A stretch of 22,154 nucleotides of DNA from Neoconidiobolus thromboides FSU 785 (GCA_025603075.1 MU626537.1:1-22154), one strand, 5' to 3'. Numbered from the stretch's first letter, positions 1-9,696 are shown. The notes: generated by a model not told the origin, from the letters alone. Made by a program: numbers and translations.

Positions 1-479
1 CAGGTTTAGGTTTAACTTCTAATTCCTATACCGGTACTAATGTTGCCGCTGGTGCTGTTACTGGATTAAATGTAGGTAACTTGATTGGATTAAATGCTGG
101 AGCTGCTGCTGCTGCTAATATCAATAATAATGGAGTTAATGCTGGAGCTGTTGCCGATGCTAATTTAAATGTTGCACATATTGCTAATATTGGTCTTGGT
201 GCTGATTTAGGTTTAGGTTTAGGACTCACTAGTGGTAGTCGTAAATACTATAGAAGAGATTATGGCTCATATAACAATGGATTAGCTGTAGGATTAGCTG
301 CAGGATTAGGTGCTAAAGTAAATACTGGATTAGTTGATGTTGATGCTGCTGCTGCTGCTAAAGTTGGATTAGGATTAAATAATAATGGTTATGGATCAGG
401 ATTGAATCTTGGTGCTGCTGCTGCTGCTGCTGCTGATATTAATCTTGCTCGTAACATTGGATATGGCTATGCTTACTAA
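1..479 (+). CDS. Gly/Ala/Leu/Asn-rich low-complexity protein, C-terminal part (5' end outside window)
   Basis: The frame is open from the left edge (first full codon at base 3) to TAA at 477-479, so this is the last 158 residues of a longer protein. Its composition is nearly all Gly, Ala, Leu, Asn and Val, in short GLG/GLN/GLA units such as LGLGLGL and AVGLAAGLGAKV. Three poly-Ala runs of 5, 5 and 7 residues are coded by perfect GCT repeats. A polar break, SGSRKYYRRDYGSY (about residues 76-89 of the visible part), holds a dibasic RR that could be a Kex2-type processing site. The protein ends in Tyr-rich NIGYGYAY. I recognise no domain. By analogy it could be an extracellular structural or cell-wall protein, but the signal peptide, if any, lies outside the window. 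The biased triplet content keeps the antisense strand open too, but the protein-like C-terminus and a diverged copy of the same end at 2876-2953 favour this strand. Confidence 0.65.
   Translation, partial: GLGLTSNSYTGTNVAAGAVTGLNVGNLIGLNAGAAAAANINNNGVNAGAVADANLNVAHIANIGLGADLGLGLGLTSGSRKYYRRDYGSYNNGLAVGLAAGLGAKVNTGLVDVDAAAAAKVGLGLNNNGYGSGLNLGAAAAAAADINLARNIGYGYAY
102..434 (+). repeat. (GCT)n microsatellite runs coding poly-Ala
   Basis: Three perfect in-frame GCT runs lie at 102-116 (5 units), 345-359 (5 units) and 414-434 (7 units). They code the poly-Ala blocks of the low-complexity protein. Pure codon repeats suggest recent slippage rather than selection on each Ala codon. Confidence 0.85.
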
Positions 480-1114
480 TTTATTATTTATTAAAAATTT
501 ATTTATTTTAAATATTGTATCTTTAGTTTGATTTTCTTACAATTTTTAAAATACTTGTTCGTAAATGCTATATAGGTAAATGTAAGTTTAAGTATTTAGC
601 TTTTGCTATGTTAAAAAAAGGCTTTTTTATCTGTTACTTAAATATTAGTGTAAGTTGTGATAACTATACTTGCAAACATTAAATGTTTTAAGATGCAATG
701 CTATAGTTTAATTATTTTGATTCTGCTTTTTACAAACAATATAGGAGTGTCTTCTTTTTGTATAAAAATCATATTACTAATTTTTTCACTTGACATCGCT
801 TAAGAGATAAAAAATAAAAGAAACCAAAAAATACTCACATATTTTTTATTTCAACTTTCAATAAATTTTCATTATGTTTTCTATCATCAAATTCATTTGT
901 AGTATATATAGTTTATTTGTTACTTTTAATATATGCGAGTGTTTTTTTTGACTTCATTATTTTTTTCTATTTTTTTAAGCGTTATTTAAGCGGAAAATTT
1001 GTTAGTAAATTCTTAAATACAAAAACACATCTCCATACAGTGTAAAATTTTGTTAAAAAATAGCAAGTCTTATTTCAAAATACAAATATTTTTAAATCTG
1101 CTGTAGGAAGAGAG
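480..1114. other. AT-rich non-coding stretch
   Basis: This is the 3' flank of the first gene followed by AT-rich sequence with many stops in all frames. I see no gene or RNA here. The only structure is the first copy of a direct repeat (939-1036), annotated separately. Confidence 0.6.
939..1036. repeat. Direct repeat, copy A (partner 1698-1788)
   Basis: It starts GTGTTTTTTTTGACTTCATT, carries a core of the form AAGCGNNATTTRAGCGG followed by AAAA and TTGTTAGTAAA, and ends near CTCCAT. Copy B aligns in the same orientation over almost the whole length, with about 80% identity by eye and small length differences in the T-runs. It is not explained by any gene. Confidence 0.75.
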
Positions 1115-1675
1115 ATGTCATCTTTAAAAAGTTAGTTTTTAACAAAAGATCAAAATGATTAAATAGTTATCAGGCTATGAGAAAGAAAAGCCAAATAATG
1201 AGCAGTCCTTACAAGGGTTAAAGTTCAAACCCATAACGTATAGTAATATTCTTGAAGAGATTAGGAGCAAGAAATTTAGAGAGAGGACGTTTATGAGAGA
1301 ACAAACTAATAAAGATAAAGGAAAGTTTCAAGAAAATTAACTCAACACAACCTAGGTAGGTTTATTTAGTGTTAATTAAAATAATAATGGTCAGTTTAAG
1401 GACTCAATAATACATTTGGGAAAATCAATGATTTAAGGAAATTTATTGCTTCTTTTCAAGATAAAAGTCATGTCTTTGATTTAAATGTTTAATTATCAAA
1501 AAAATTAAAGCATATACATGCATTTGAAATATTAAATTTGTATAAAACATTTATAATCAATTTTGTATAATAAGCATAGATCTTATTTTGCTTCTTTAGA
1601 TCTACTATGAGTAGAAAAGCACTAAAGTCGATTCTTCTTTACCAGGAAGGCTGGTTTAAATGGTATAATTCTTAG
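1115..1675 (+). pseudogene. Broken intron-bearing gene relic, unrecognised protein
   Basis: Several protein-like stretches follow one another on the plus strand. An ATG at 1115 opens a short exon to 1130. A 43-nt intron (1131-1173, GTTAGT...CAG) joins it in phase to an open frame ending in TAA at 1338-1340, containing KPITYSNILEEIRSKKFRER. Further on come LNNTFGKINDLRKFIASFQD (about 1403-1462, frame stopped by TAA at 1490-1492) and MSRKALKSILLYQEGWFKW (1607-1663, stop at 1673-1675). A 45-nt intron at 1356-1400 (GTAGGT...AAG) and a 60-nt one ending at 1599 would link these pieces in phase, but only if one frameshift between about 1319 and 1337 and the in-frame stop at 1490 are tolerated. I therefore read it as a decayed gene. 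The protein is not recognised. Alternatives are a real gene with unusual splicing, or chance open frames. Confidence 0.4.
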
Positions 1676-1697
1676 AGTTCATTAATTTAAACATTTG

Positions 1698-1788
1698 GTG
1701 TTTTTTTGGCTTCATTGCTTTTTCCATCTTTTAAGCGCCATTTGAGCGGAAAATTGTTAGTAAAATTCAAACAAAAATACATCCCCAT
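1698..1788. repeat. Direct repeat, copy B (partner 939-1036)
   Basis: Same-strand partner of copy A, beginning GTGTTTTTTTGGCTTCATTG and ending near CCCCAT. It shares the AAGCG...GAGCGG core and the TTGTTAGTAAAATTC block. The two copies bracket the broken gene at 1115-1675, which suggests either termini of a degenerate element or two members of a dispersed repeat family. Confidence 0.75.
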
Positions 1789-1898
1789 TTAATATTTTAT
1801 TTTAGTTAATAAATTATTTAGGGCTAACTCTCGAAAAATAAACTGTATAAATTAATAATTAGCCAACCAGTCTTCTAAAAACCTAATCAATCATTACT

Positions 1899-2050
1899 TA
1901 TTGAGTTTTAACATTAATAGATTATTTTAATTTTAGTATTTTTATAAAAAAATAGTAATTTATGATTATAATATAAAGAAGTTAAAATTACAATTATTTT
2001 TTTATGAAACTAATAAAATTAAAATGACCCATTGTTGTTAAAACTCAATG
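1899..2050. repeat. Foldback element: imperfect inverted repeat with ~65-bp arms
   Basis: Left arm 1899-1963 and right arm 1984-2050 are reverse complements over about 65 bp, with a spacer of about 20 nt. Matching blocks in order are ATTGAGTTTTAACA, ATTTTAATTTTA, ATAAAAAAATA and GTAATTT, separated by a few mismatches and small gaps (about 80% by eye). Weaker similarity (TAAATTAAT...AATTAG) continues outward past an extra block of about 30 nt on the left. It would fold as a long cruciform or RNA hairpin and resembles a MITE or foldback transposon remnant. I did not identify target-site duplications. Confidence 0.7.
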
Positions 2051-2143
2051 AATAATTAGCAATTAATTTAAAACTTATAGTAATGCGAATAGAATGTTAC
2101 ATTAAATACCTAAATAATACAACTCAAAAGCTTGACTAAAGGA

Positions 2144-2150
2144 TATAAAA
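2144..2150 (+). promoter_or_regulatory. TATA-like box upstream of the 2224 gene
   Basis: TATAAAA lies about 75 nt before the ATG at 2224, a spacing compatible with a fungal core promoter. In such AT-rich DNA the motif is weak evidence on its own. Confidence 0.35.
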
Positions 2151-2223
2151 GCGAATAAAATATTTAATTAAAAATTTTAAAAAACAATTTCTAATACTCG
2201 AAATTAACACAGTAAAAATCAAA

Positions 2224-2424
2224 ATGAAATTCATTTACTTAACTACTTCTATTGTTACCATTCTTGCGGCACCTTCTGCTTTTGAATTCAATAGCGAAAG
2301 TGTTTCAACTTTCAATCTCAACGTTGATATAAAGTCAGATTCTAACCCTAGTAATGAACCGGATCTAATACCATCAGATTTAATCAATACAGCAGGTAAT
2401 GTAATAGTCCAAGGTAGTACTTGA
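2224..2424 (+). CDS. Small predicted secreted protein, possibly spliced or a gene fragment
   Basis: An ATG after an A-rich leader opens a 66-aa frame. It starts with a signal-peptide-like segment, MKFIYLTTSIVTILAAPSAF (Lys at position 2, hydrophobic core, small residues near a cleavage site), followed by a Ser/Asn/Asp-rich tail. As a continuous frame it stops at 2422-2424. A 46-nt intron is also possible (2396-2441, donor GTAATG, acceptor TTAG). It is in phase and would replace the last residues with GTKKIPKSYNKQLMKQLI, ending at TAG 2495-2497. That length matches the introns seen on the right flank, but the branch point is poor. Because a relic of the neighbouring low-complexity gene lies downstream at 2876-2953, this could instead be the surviving 5' end of a decayed secreted-protein gene. 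No family is recognised. Confidence 0.45.
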   Translation: MKFIYLTTSIVTILAAPSAFEFNSESVSTFNLNVDIKSDSNPSNEPDLIPSDLINTAGNVIVQGST

Positions 2425-2497
2425 ATTTATGGTAATGTTAGGCACTAAAAAAATCCCAAAGTCTTATAATAAACAATTGATGAAACAATTGATTTAG

Positions 2498-2875
2498 GAT
2501 GATCTACTATAAAACTTGAGTTATAGTTCAAATTTTCAATTAATTTTAGACATTAAGATACAAATTTTGTACCTTTAATTTAACTTATGAAGAGCTACTA
2601 ACTTAACGTTAAACGATCTCTTCGAGAACTAATTGAAATAGATATGATTAGTCGCTGCTTTCCGTATTCTTTTTAATAATTTTTTGGTTCCAATTGATAA
2701 CATCAGTTTATAAAAAAGCTCAAAACCAATTCAAAGACTACACTTTTCATAACATTATTTTGAAAAAAAATCGAATGAACTTCAATAGTTTTAAAGCAAG
2801 CTTTGAACGTGCTTCATTTAATACTGAAATCATTATTAGTTTACATCCTTGCTATAGTTGCCTTCAAATTTCTCT
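2498..2875. other. Non-coding or decayed stretch
   Basis: No convincing gene is present. A 61-codon open frame (2694-2879, no ATG at its start) has unremarkable composition and is not called. If 2224 and 2876 are the two ends of one dead gene, this is its eroded interior. Confidence 0.45.
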
Positions 2876-2953
2876 ATGAGTACTAATGTTTATGCAAGCG
2901 TCGTTATAAATAGTCACTTTACTCGTAACATTGAATATAGTAATGGCTACTAA
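2876..2953 (+). pseudogene. Relic of the 3' end of a paralogue of the first gene
   Basis: In one frame the sequence reads STNVYASVV then INSHFTRNIEYSNGY and stops at 2951-2953. The intact gene at the left edge contains GTNVAAGAV and ends INLARNIGYGYAY. At DNA level CTCGTAACATTG, TACTAATTT and the following TTATTTRTTAAAA match the intact 3' end and its first untranslated bases. The Gly/Ala-rich body is missing. This is best read as the remains of a tandem duplicate after internal loss. Confidence 0.55.
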
Positions 2954-3437
2954 TTTGTTATTTGTTAAAACTAAAATTCGATTCTTATTTCTTTAGTAAA
3001 TTGACTTGAACTTAAATTGTGTTATGCTACTTTATATAAACTAGTAAAACTTGCCTATATAAGTGTTATTTATACTTTGTTAAATGGTTATTTTTTGCTC
3101 ATATTAAATCAGTTGAAGTAGAGATTTAAACTACTTTAATCAATTAAAATAGGAGTCAATTGTTATTTTAAATCTCATGTTTATTAATTTCTTCTATAAT
3201 CTTTTGACCTAATGAATATCTAACTTCACTGGACTCAAAGCCCATTTTATTTTCATAAAAATAATATACCATTTACTCAGCCTAAAATCACACATTAAAT
3301 CATGGCCAAGCTTAAGCTTACACCCCCCTAAAAATTCCAATTTCATTAAATCTATTCTAAGTGTCAAGCAAATGGCTAATATGTTATAAAAACCTCATCA
3401 AAATAAACTTGAGCTAATTTTAAATATATATATACAA
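2954..3437. other. Intergenic stretch, promoter side of the glycine-rich gene
   Basis: No open frame is supported. The right end has a TATA-like box at 3385-3392 and an alternating TATATATA run just before the ATG at 3438. Confidence 0.55.
3385..3392 (+). promoter_or_regulatory. TATA-like box upstream of the 3438 gene
   Basis: TATAAAAA lies about 46 nt before the ATG. The TATATATATA run at about 3425-3434 is nearer still but too close to the start codon to serve as its TATA box. Confidence 0.35.
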
Positions 3438-3932
3438 ATGTCATTCAATTTCCCTATTTTATTAATAATATTGAACTACTTCAGTCTATTCTATTCGTTT
3501 CCAACAACTAATAGCAAACCAACAACCCTGAATCTTGAATCCGCTTCATCAATTATAGTGTGTTCCGCCTGCACCCCAGAATCCACTATCCATGGTTTGA
3601 CTACTGACTTCGGCCTTGGTAATGACTTAAGTTTGGGCAATACGCTTGTCTCTGGTGCTGGTGGTGGAGGTGGTAGTACTTTTAATAACCAAGAAATAAG
3701 CAGTGGAGCTGGATTTGGATTAGGGACACAAATAAAAGATTTCATTAGTTTTGGTGGAGGTGGAGGTGGTGGAAGTAGTAAAAAATCCAATTCGGTTGGT
3801 ATTGGTGGAGGTGGAGGTGGAGGTATTGATGTGAACAAAGTGATTAAAGTAGATGGCGGGGGAGGTGGTGGGATGAAAGATAAAGAAGTGGATGAATCGA
3901 TTAATTTAACTGTTGAGGTTGGGGGAGTTTAA
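3438..3932 (+). CDS. Small secreted glycine-cluster protein
   Basis: A continuous 164-aa frame from ATG to TAA at 3930-3932. The N-terminus, MSFNFPILLIILNYFSLFYS, is a strong signal-peptide-like hydrophobic segment and is followed by a Thr/Ser-rich stretch. Near residues 42-45 there is a CSAC motif, the only cysteines. The body has four Gly clusters of 5-7 residues (GAGGGGGS, SFGGGGGGGSS, GIGGGGGGGI and DGGGGGG) separated by charged or Ser/Asn linkers, plus FGLG motifs. The tail is acidic/hydrophobic. No GPI-like hydrophobic C-terminus is visible. I recognise no family. Composition suggests an extracellular structural or cell-wall-associated protein, perhaps distantly like the FGLG/GLGL-rich protein at the left edge. 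The antisense frame over this region is a proline-rich artefact of the Gly codons. Confidence 0.65.
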   Translation: MSFNFPILLIILNYFSLFYSFPTTNSKPTTLNLESASSIIVCSACTPESTIHGLTTDFGLGNDLSLGNTLVSGAGGGGGSTFNNQEISSGAGFGLGTQIKDFISFGGGGGGGSSKKSNSVGIGGGGGGGIDVNKVIKVDGGGGGGMKDKEVDESINLTVEVGGV

Positions 3933-4197
3933 TAAGGGTATGTAATTAATAGTGTAAATTAAATTAAAATGTATTTTAATCAATAAAATCAAGTATCTTA
4001 ATTGTTTGATATATTAACTTGTTTGTAATATTATTTAATAACTAGTTTAATAAAACTAGATTCTACCACATATGAATTTATAACTAGACAAAATATTGTA
4101 TTATCATTCATATCTTCAGAAAAACCAACTCAATAAAAACTATATTAATAACTAAACATAAAAAAACTCCAAAACTATAAAAAAACTCTATTATTTA
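3933..4197. other. Convergent intergenic spacer
   Basis: These 265 bp separate the stop of the glycine-rich gene from the midasin stop on the other strand, so both 3' ends lie here. An AATAAA at 3982-3987 could serve polyadenylation of the plus-strand gene. Confidence 0.5.
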
Positions 4198-4900
4198 TTA
4201 CTCCTTAACTAATGAAAAATATTGTCTTAGAGCGTCCGCAAGCACATGAGGTAGAGAATGTACATCCTTTAAAATAGTATAAAATCTAAATGGAAAACTA
4301 TCTAAATATTTGTTCATTGATAGAGTCATCTGGCCATCTTGATTGGTAATATAATTAACATTTTGAATATTTAAAATACTTTCGGAAACATTTGGTTTAG
4401 TGTCCAACACAATAAAAATTACCATAACTCTCAATTCTTCTGCTCTTCTTAATAATGCTTTTAATTGGTCGTGTGATTCACAAATACCGTCTGATAAGAT
4501 CAATTGTAACTGCCAAAGATCTTCATTATTTCCTGCTAACCCTTTAGATTGTTCGAAATAATCCAATGTCGTTTGTAACATCTTTTTTAAATCTGTTTGT
4601 TGTTGATTAAAAGAAAATTGATGAATTACTTGATTACCCATATCATTGGTCATTGGCATATCAAAAGAATGTAATAAATTGACTTTTTCTCCAAAACTAA
4701 CAATGGCTAACTTACCTACTTCTAATTGATTTAAGGCTTTAGTAACTAATGCTAACGACTCAAACGTCAATTGGACAGTGCTTGGATTCCCCATGGATTT
4801 AGAATCATCAACAGCTAACATTACTTGATATTGCCTTTGAGATGGTTTAGTACGACGTAACCAAATTTTATCTTTTTTAAATTGAGAAGCTATATATGGA
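4198..4900 (-). other. MIDAS (VWA-like) domain of midasin
   Basis: Codes about residues 5105-5338. It contains the DxSxS metal-binding motif in QVMLAVDDSKSMG (5136-5140), a downstream Thr in QQTDLKKM and an acidic LSDG turn, the usual three metal-coordinating elements. In the family this domain grips the MIDAS-interacting (UBL) domains of Ytm1 and Rsa4. Confidence 0.9.
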
Positions 4901-7900
4901 ATTATCTTTTTCATATTTAATCTTTTACCCGTACGATAATCTCCTTTTAATTTCGTAGCTAATGTAGGTTCTAATATCAATCTTAATTGCTCACTTAAAT
5001 TTAATGCTAAATCATTTGTCATCATTTCATATTTACGCCACATTTCTCGATATTGATATCTCGTTTCATTATCGTTGTTATATCCTTGAATTAACTGTTC
5101 TTCCATTTGTTTTCTCATATCATCTATTGATTGAACATCTGATTGATTTTCATTTAATAATCCAGCTTCATCTTCATTCATTTGAATATTACTTTGAACA
5201 AAAGAAGTAGTAATATGTTGAATTTTATTTTTTTCATCATATTGAAAATCAAGTTCGTTTTCTATTGCTTGAACAGAAGATTCTATATTTTTATTTTCAT
5301 TTTCAATTAATACTTGTTCTTCCAATTGTTCCAATGGTATAGCCAATGAGTCTTTAAATTGTTCTTCATTAGCAGCACCTAAAGCTTCGCCTTCGGCCTC
5401 TTCATCCTCTTCAATAAATTCAAATTCTTTTTCTGCATTATCATCAATGGGCATTGGATTTTCTTTTTTATCTTCATTAAATTCTTCTTCTTCTTCTTCT
5501 TTAGTATCTTGATCATTAACTTCCAATCTTTGCTTCCATTTATTTAATGCATCAGCTAATACACGTTGAGGATTAGTTTCATCTAATTTTTTATCATCAT
5601 CATCATCTCCTTCTGCTTTTTCTTCATTAGCTTTTTCATCTATTTTATTCTCATTATTTTGATCTTGATTACTTTTACTATTTTGTTCTTTATTTTGAAT
5701 TTCATTTTGAATTTCATTTTCCATCATATCACCTTCATTATCTTGATCCATATTACCTTGTTCACCTTTAACCCCTAGTGTTTGATTTGGATATTTTTCT
5801 TGTTGTTGATGTGATTGGATATCATTTTCTTCAAGTTCCGTTGGTTTATCTTCTGCTTCATTATCTTCTTGTTCACCTTCCAATTTTTCTTTTTCATCAG
5901 TTTCATTCTTTGAATTAATATTATCTATTTCATTTTCTTCTTGATTTTCTTCTTCATTATTGATATCATCATCCTCTTCATTTTGATTTAAGTCCAGATA
6001 ATTCTTTTCAAATTCATGTGGTTGGTCTTCATTTTCATCATCACCATCATCATCCATATTATCATCCTCTTGAATAGTTTCATTATTTTCCATATCAACT
6101 TCATCATCCGATTTAAAATCATTTTCATCTTCATCATCTATATCTTCTTTCTCTTTTTCATCTTCTTCGATATCCAATTCTAAATCTTCTGGTAATTCAA
6201 GATTCTCACCTTCTGGAAGATCTATAGGTTTTGTAGTTTCATTATCTGGTTGATCTTCAAATTCATTTTCATCAAATTCATTACCATCTTCTTCTTGATG
6301 TTCATCACCATCTTCTTCTTGTGAATCCATATTATCCTCTTTGTTTTCTTTTTGATCTTTTTCAAAATCTTTTTCATCTTGATTTTTTTCATTTAAATCT
6401 TCTTCATCTTTAGCTACAATATCTTCTTCCTCGCCCATATCTTTACCTTGATCACCAACATCCTTTTTGGGTTCATCGTTATCAATATTTTCTTCATCAC
6501 CCCACATTTTTTCATCAATTGCATCCTCCTCATCTTGTAGATCACCTAATTGATCATCGATTTCTTCATCTTCATCTTCATCTTCACTATTTTCTTCATC
6601 CGATTTATCTTCCGATTCATTATTCGATACATCTTCCAATTCACCTTCAAAATCTTGTTCCATTTCGAATGCTTTTTCTTTTTCTTTTTCATTTTGTTCA
6701 TGATTTGATTTCTCTTCATTTTTAGTACCATTCACTTGGTTTTCATCTTCAATTTCATCCCCAACATCTTGATCCCCTTCACCTTCACCAATACCAGTAC
6801 CTGTTTGACCTTCTAATCCTTGACCTTCTTTAACTTCCTCTTCTTCTAATGATGGTAAACAAAAGCCTTGAGTTATCAATGTAATCGATAAATTACATAC
6901 AACATAACCCAGTTTACTTATGGATTTATGAAAGCTAATAAATTCAAATAAAATTTGTCGAGAAATCAAAAATTGTTGCATAATAAAAGGTTGAATTTTG
7001 TTCAATTTTAAAGTTAATTGCTGTTCAATCTCAGCTGAATTCTTTAATTGTAATAAACTAAAATTTTGTATTGATTGAATAATTTCATTTAATTGTTGAT
7101 TTAATTGGGTTAAATTTAACATTGGAAATATATTTTTAAAATATTCTTTTTGTACATTAAAATGATTTAATTGAAAATTAAATTGATCTATTTCACTCTT
7201 AGATTGTTGATAATTTCGATTTAATTTGACCATTTTTTGAATAGATAATTGAACACATTCAATTAATCCAATCACTTTATTATCAATTATTTCCAATTGT
7301 TCCTTAAAATATTGATCATTTGAAACTTTCATAGCTGGTATTTTCTTGTTACTTAAATATTCTTTTAAATTGTTAACTATTGGTAGTAATAAACTAATAC
7401 ATTTACTATCACTTTCAACAATATCTGAAATTTTCAATTCAACATTATTTAAACATTTTTCAATCATTTCTATCAAAGAACTTAATTCAAAGTTAGATAA
7501 AGAAGGGCTATTTAATATTTGTGGATACAATACTAGATTAGAATAATATAAATTAACTTTGTTTTGAATTTCATTAACATTTATAAGTTCATTATTGACT
7601 TTATCTAAAGTATCATTATTAAATGCCTCTTTCTTTGCTTCAATAACAATAATAACATCTCTTAGTGTGTGACAAATTTGATCCAAGATCTTTTTATCTT
7701 CCACTAATTTTAATTGTAATTGATAATCCAACTTGAGTCCATTTTTAACAGTTTCATTAAGGACCATGATAGGCGCTTGAACTTTAATCATGTCCGTAAA
7801 TACAATTTCTAATAATTCCCTTTGCTGTGAAATTTCATTACAAATAGAAAATGTAAATCCTAATCCCTTTTCAATATCTAGAATGGTTGCATCTGGTTTA

Positions 7901-9633
7901 GGTTCTAAAGCACAATTTCTTAAGTGAGCTAACCTTGAATATAATCGTTGTGTATAAAAATTTGCTTTCTCCCAATCAAAACTATTAGCATAAAGTGAAC
8001 CAAATCTGGGATCTAAATTCACTTGTCCATTATTCCATAATAAATTAGGAAGTTGAATATGAACTTGCTGAAATAAAAAGCCTAATTTTTGATTTTGATG
8101 AATAGAGCTACGGTATCTTAATCCAATAAATTTCAATTGTTTCCAAAAATCATTTAATGATTTTCTTTTAATCATTTTTCGTGTTTTTATATATTTTATT
8201 CTTTCTTCACGATCCTCAGGTATCTTTTCGTTTTGAAATTCCGTTATCTGTGTTAATACTTCTGTTAAAAACTCTTCAATAGCATTTATTCCATTCTTAT
8301 TCTCCATTGTTTTTAATTGAATAATTTCTTTTTGATAATATGCTTGTATTTTATCTAATAATAATTTATCTTCAATATTCATTTTTTCGGTTGAATATAA
8401 ACTATGTTCTAATAATATTGTATTAAAACTAACATTACTTTTATTATCTTTCAATACATTTTTAAAATTAGTATCTAATACATTTTGTTGTACTTGTTCC
8501 AAAATAATAGAAACTGGTTGAATTAATACTTCTCTAAATTTCTTACATAATTTAGATAAATTACGATGACTTTTTTGTGCACTTTGTTTCAGTGCATTAA
8601 TATTTACATCTTTCCAACTAGCAATTTTGACTAATCCTTTTAATTGTTTATTAATTGGCTTTCTATTAAACTCAATATGATTTTTAACCGAAGATAAAAA
8701 TTGTTCATAAAATAGATATAAATTAGATATTATTTTTTGTAATTTGATTTCTAATTCGGTTGATTTATTATATAATTTCTTTAAATTTAAATGTTGATAC
8801 ATCATTTGAATTAATTTTACCCTAGAATGAAATTCTCCAATATTTGAAGATCTTAAAAATTGATCTAATGTTTGTATTGTTGTATCTAAATAAGACTCCA
8901 TTTCCTCATTTGACATATCATTATTATTAGTAACTACTTGATAGATATTAAACCACCAATTGAAAGCAGTTAATTTAAAATCTTCATGAATAGAATCTAA
9001 AAGAGTAGGCCAGGAACCTAATTCTAATTGTCTCCATTTAATAATTAATTGAGTAATTTGATCCATATTCTTTCTTAATGAGATTCCTTTATGTGCATAT
9101 TCTTCCCAATCTTGTGTTTTCTTCAATAATAATTCCATACCAGTTAAAAATTTCATTATTGAACAAGTAGCATCTAATTCCAATAAAAAATTAGCTTGTT
9201 TTAATAATTCTATTAAAATAGCATGTTCTGGCCACTCAATTAATAGTTCATTAATTCTGTTAATAAATTGATTAATTACTTCAATTGCTGTTTGAGCTTC
9301 ACCTAAGTTACTTGAATGATAAAAATTATAAGGTACGTTACCAAATATACTATTTTTAATACTAGAAGATTTATTAATATCTTTTAATTTTTTTAATGAA
9401 ATATCTGATATTATTGAATGAGCTGTATTTAATTTTAAATCCAAATCAAATTTAAATGGTATTTGTTGGTATTGAATTAATTCACTACAAATTAAATAAG
9501 ATTCATATAATATGTTTTGCTTTTCATTACAAGATAATAAATTTAATTCAATTTTACCGCTATTAAATTGAGTTAATAATTGATGAATTATTACAATTTC
9601 TCTTATAAATTGAGGTTCCATTTCATTTAATTG

Positions 9634-9696
<63 letters not shown>

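Larger units (their letters stand above)
1676..2223. other. Non-coding stretch with repeat copy B and a foldback element
   Basis: There are no open frames of note. It holds direct-repeat copy B (1698-1788), an inverted repeat (1899-2050) and, near its right end, a TATA-like box for the small gene at 2224. Confidence 0.6.

Noticed and set aside
26-229. Minus-strand open frame inside the first gene
   Set aside because: Antisense shadow of Ala/Asn codon repeats, with no start context or protein-like order.
611-630. AAAAAAGGCTTTTTT palindrome as a terminator
   Set aside because: A bacterial-type terminator reading is out of place in eukaryotic DNA, and A/T-run palindromes of this size are expected in such composition.
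1215-1236. GGGTTAAAGTTCAAACCC resembling a tRNA T-arm
   Set aside because: The loop does not match the T-loop consensus and no acceptor, D or anticodon arms surround it. It lies inside a coding relic.
2694-2879. 61-codon plus frame
   Set aside because: It lacks an ATG at its start, has ordinary AT-driven composition and lies in a decayed stretch. It is not distinguishable from chance.
3491-3838. Proline-rich open frame on the minus strand over the glycine-rich gene
   Set aside because: It is the antisense shadow of the Gly codon clusters (GGT/GGA read as ACC/TCC). The plus frame has a signal peptide, TATA-like box and normal stop.
6519-6731. His/Leu-rich plus frame and Lys/Met-rich second minus frame within the midasin acidic region
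   Set aside because: Both are off-frame readings of GAA/GAT-rich codons. Midasin explains the sequence.
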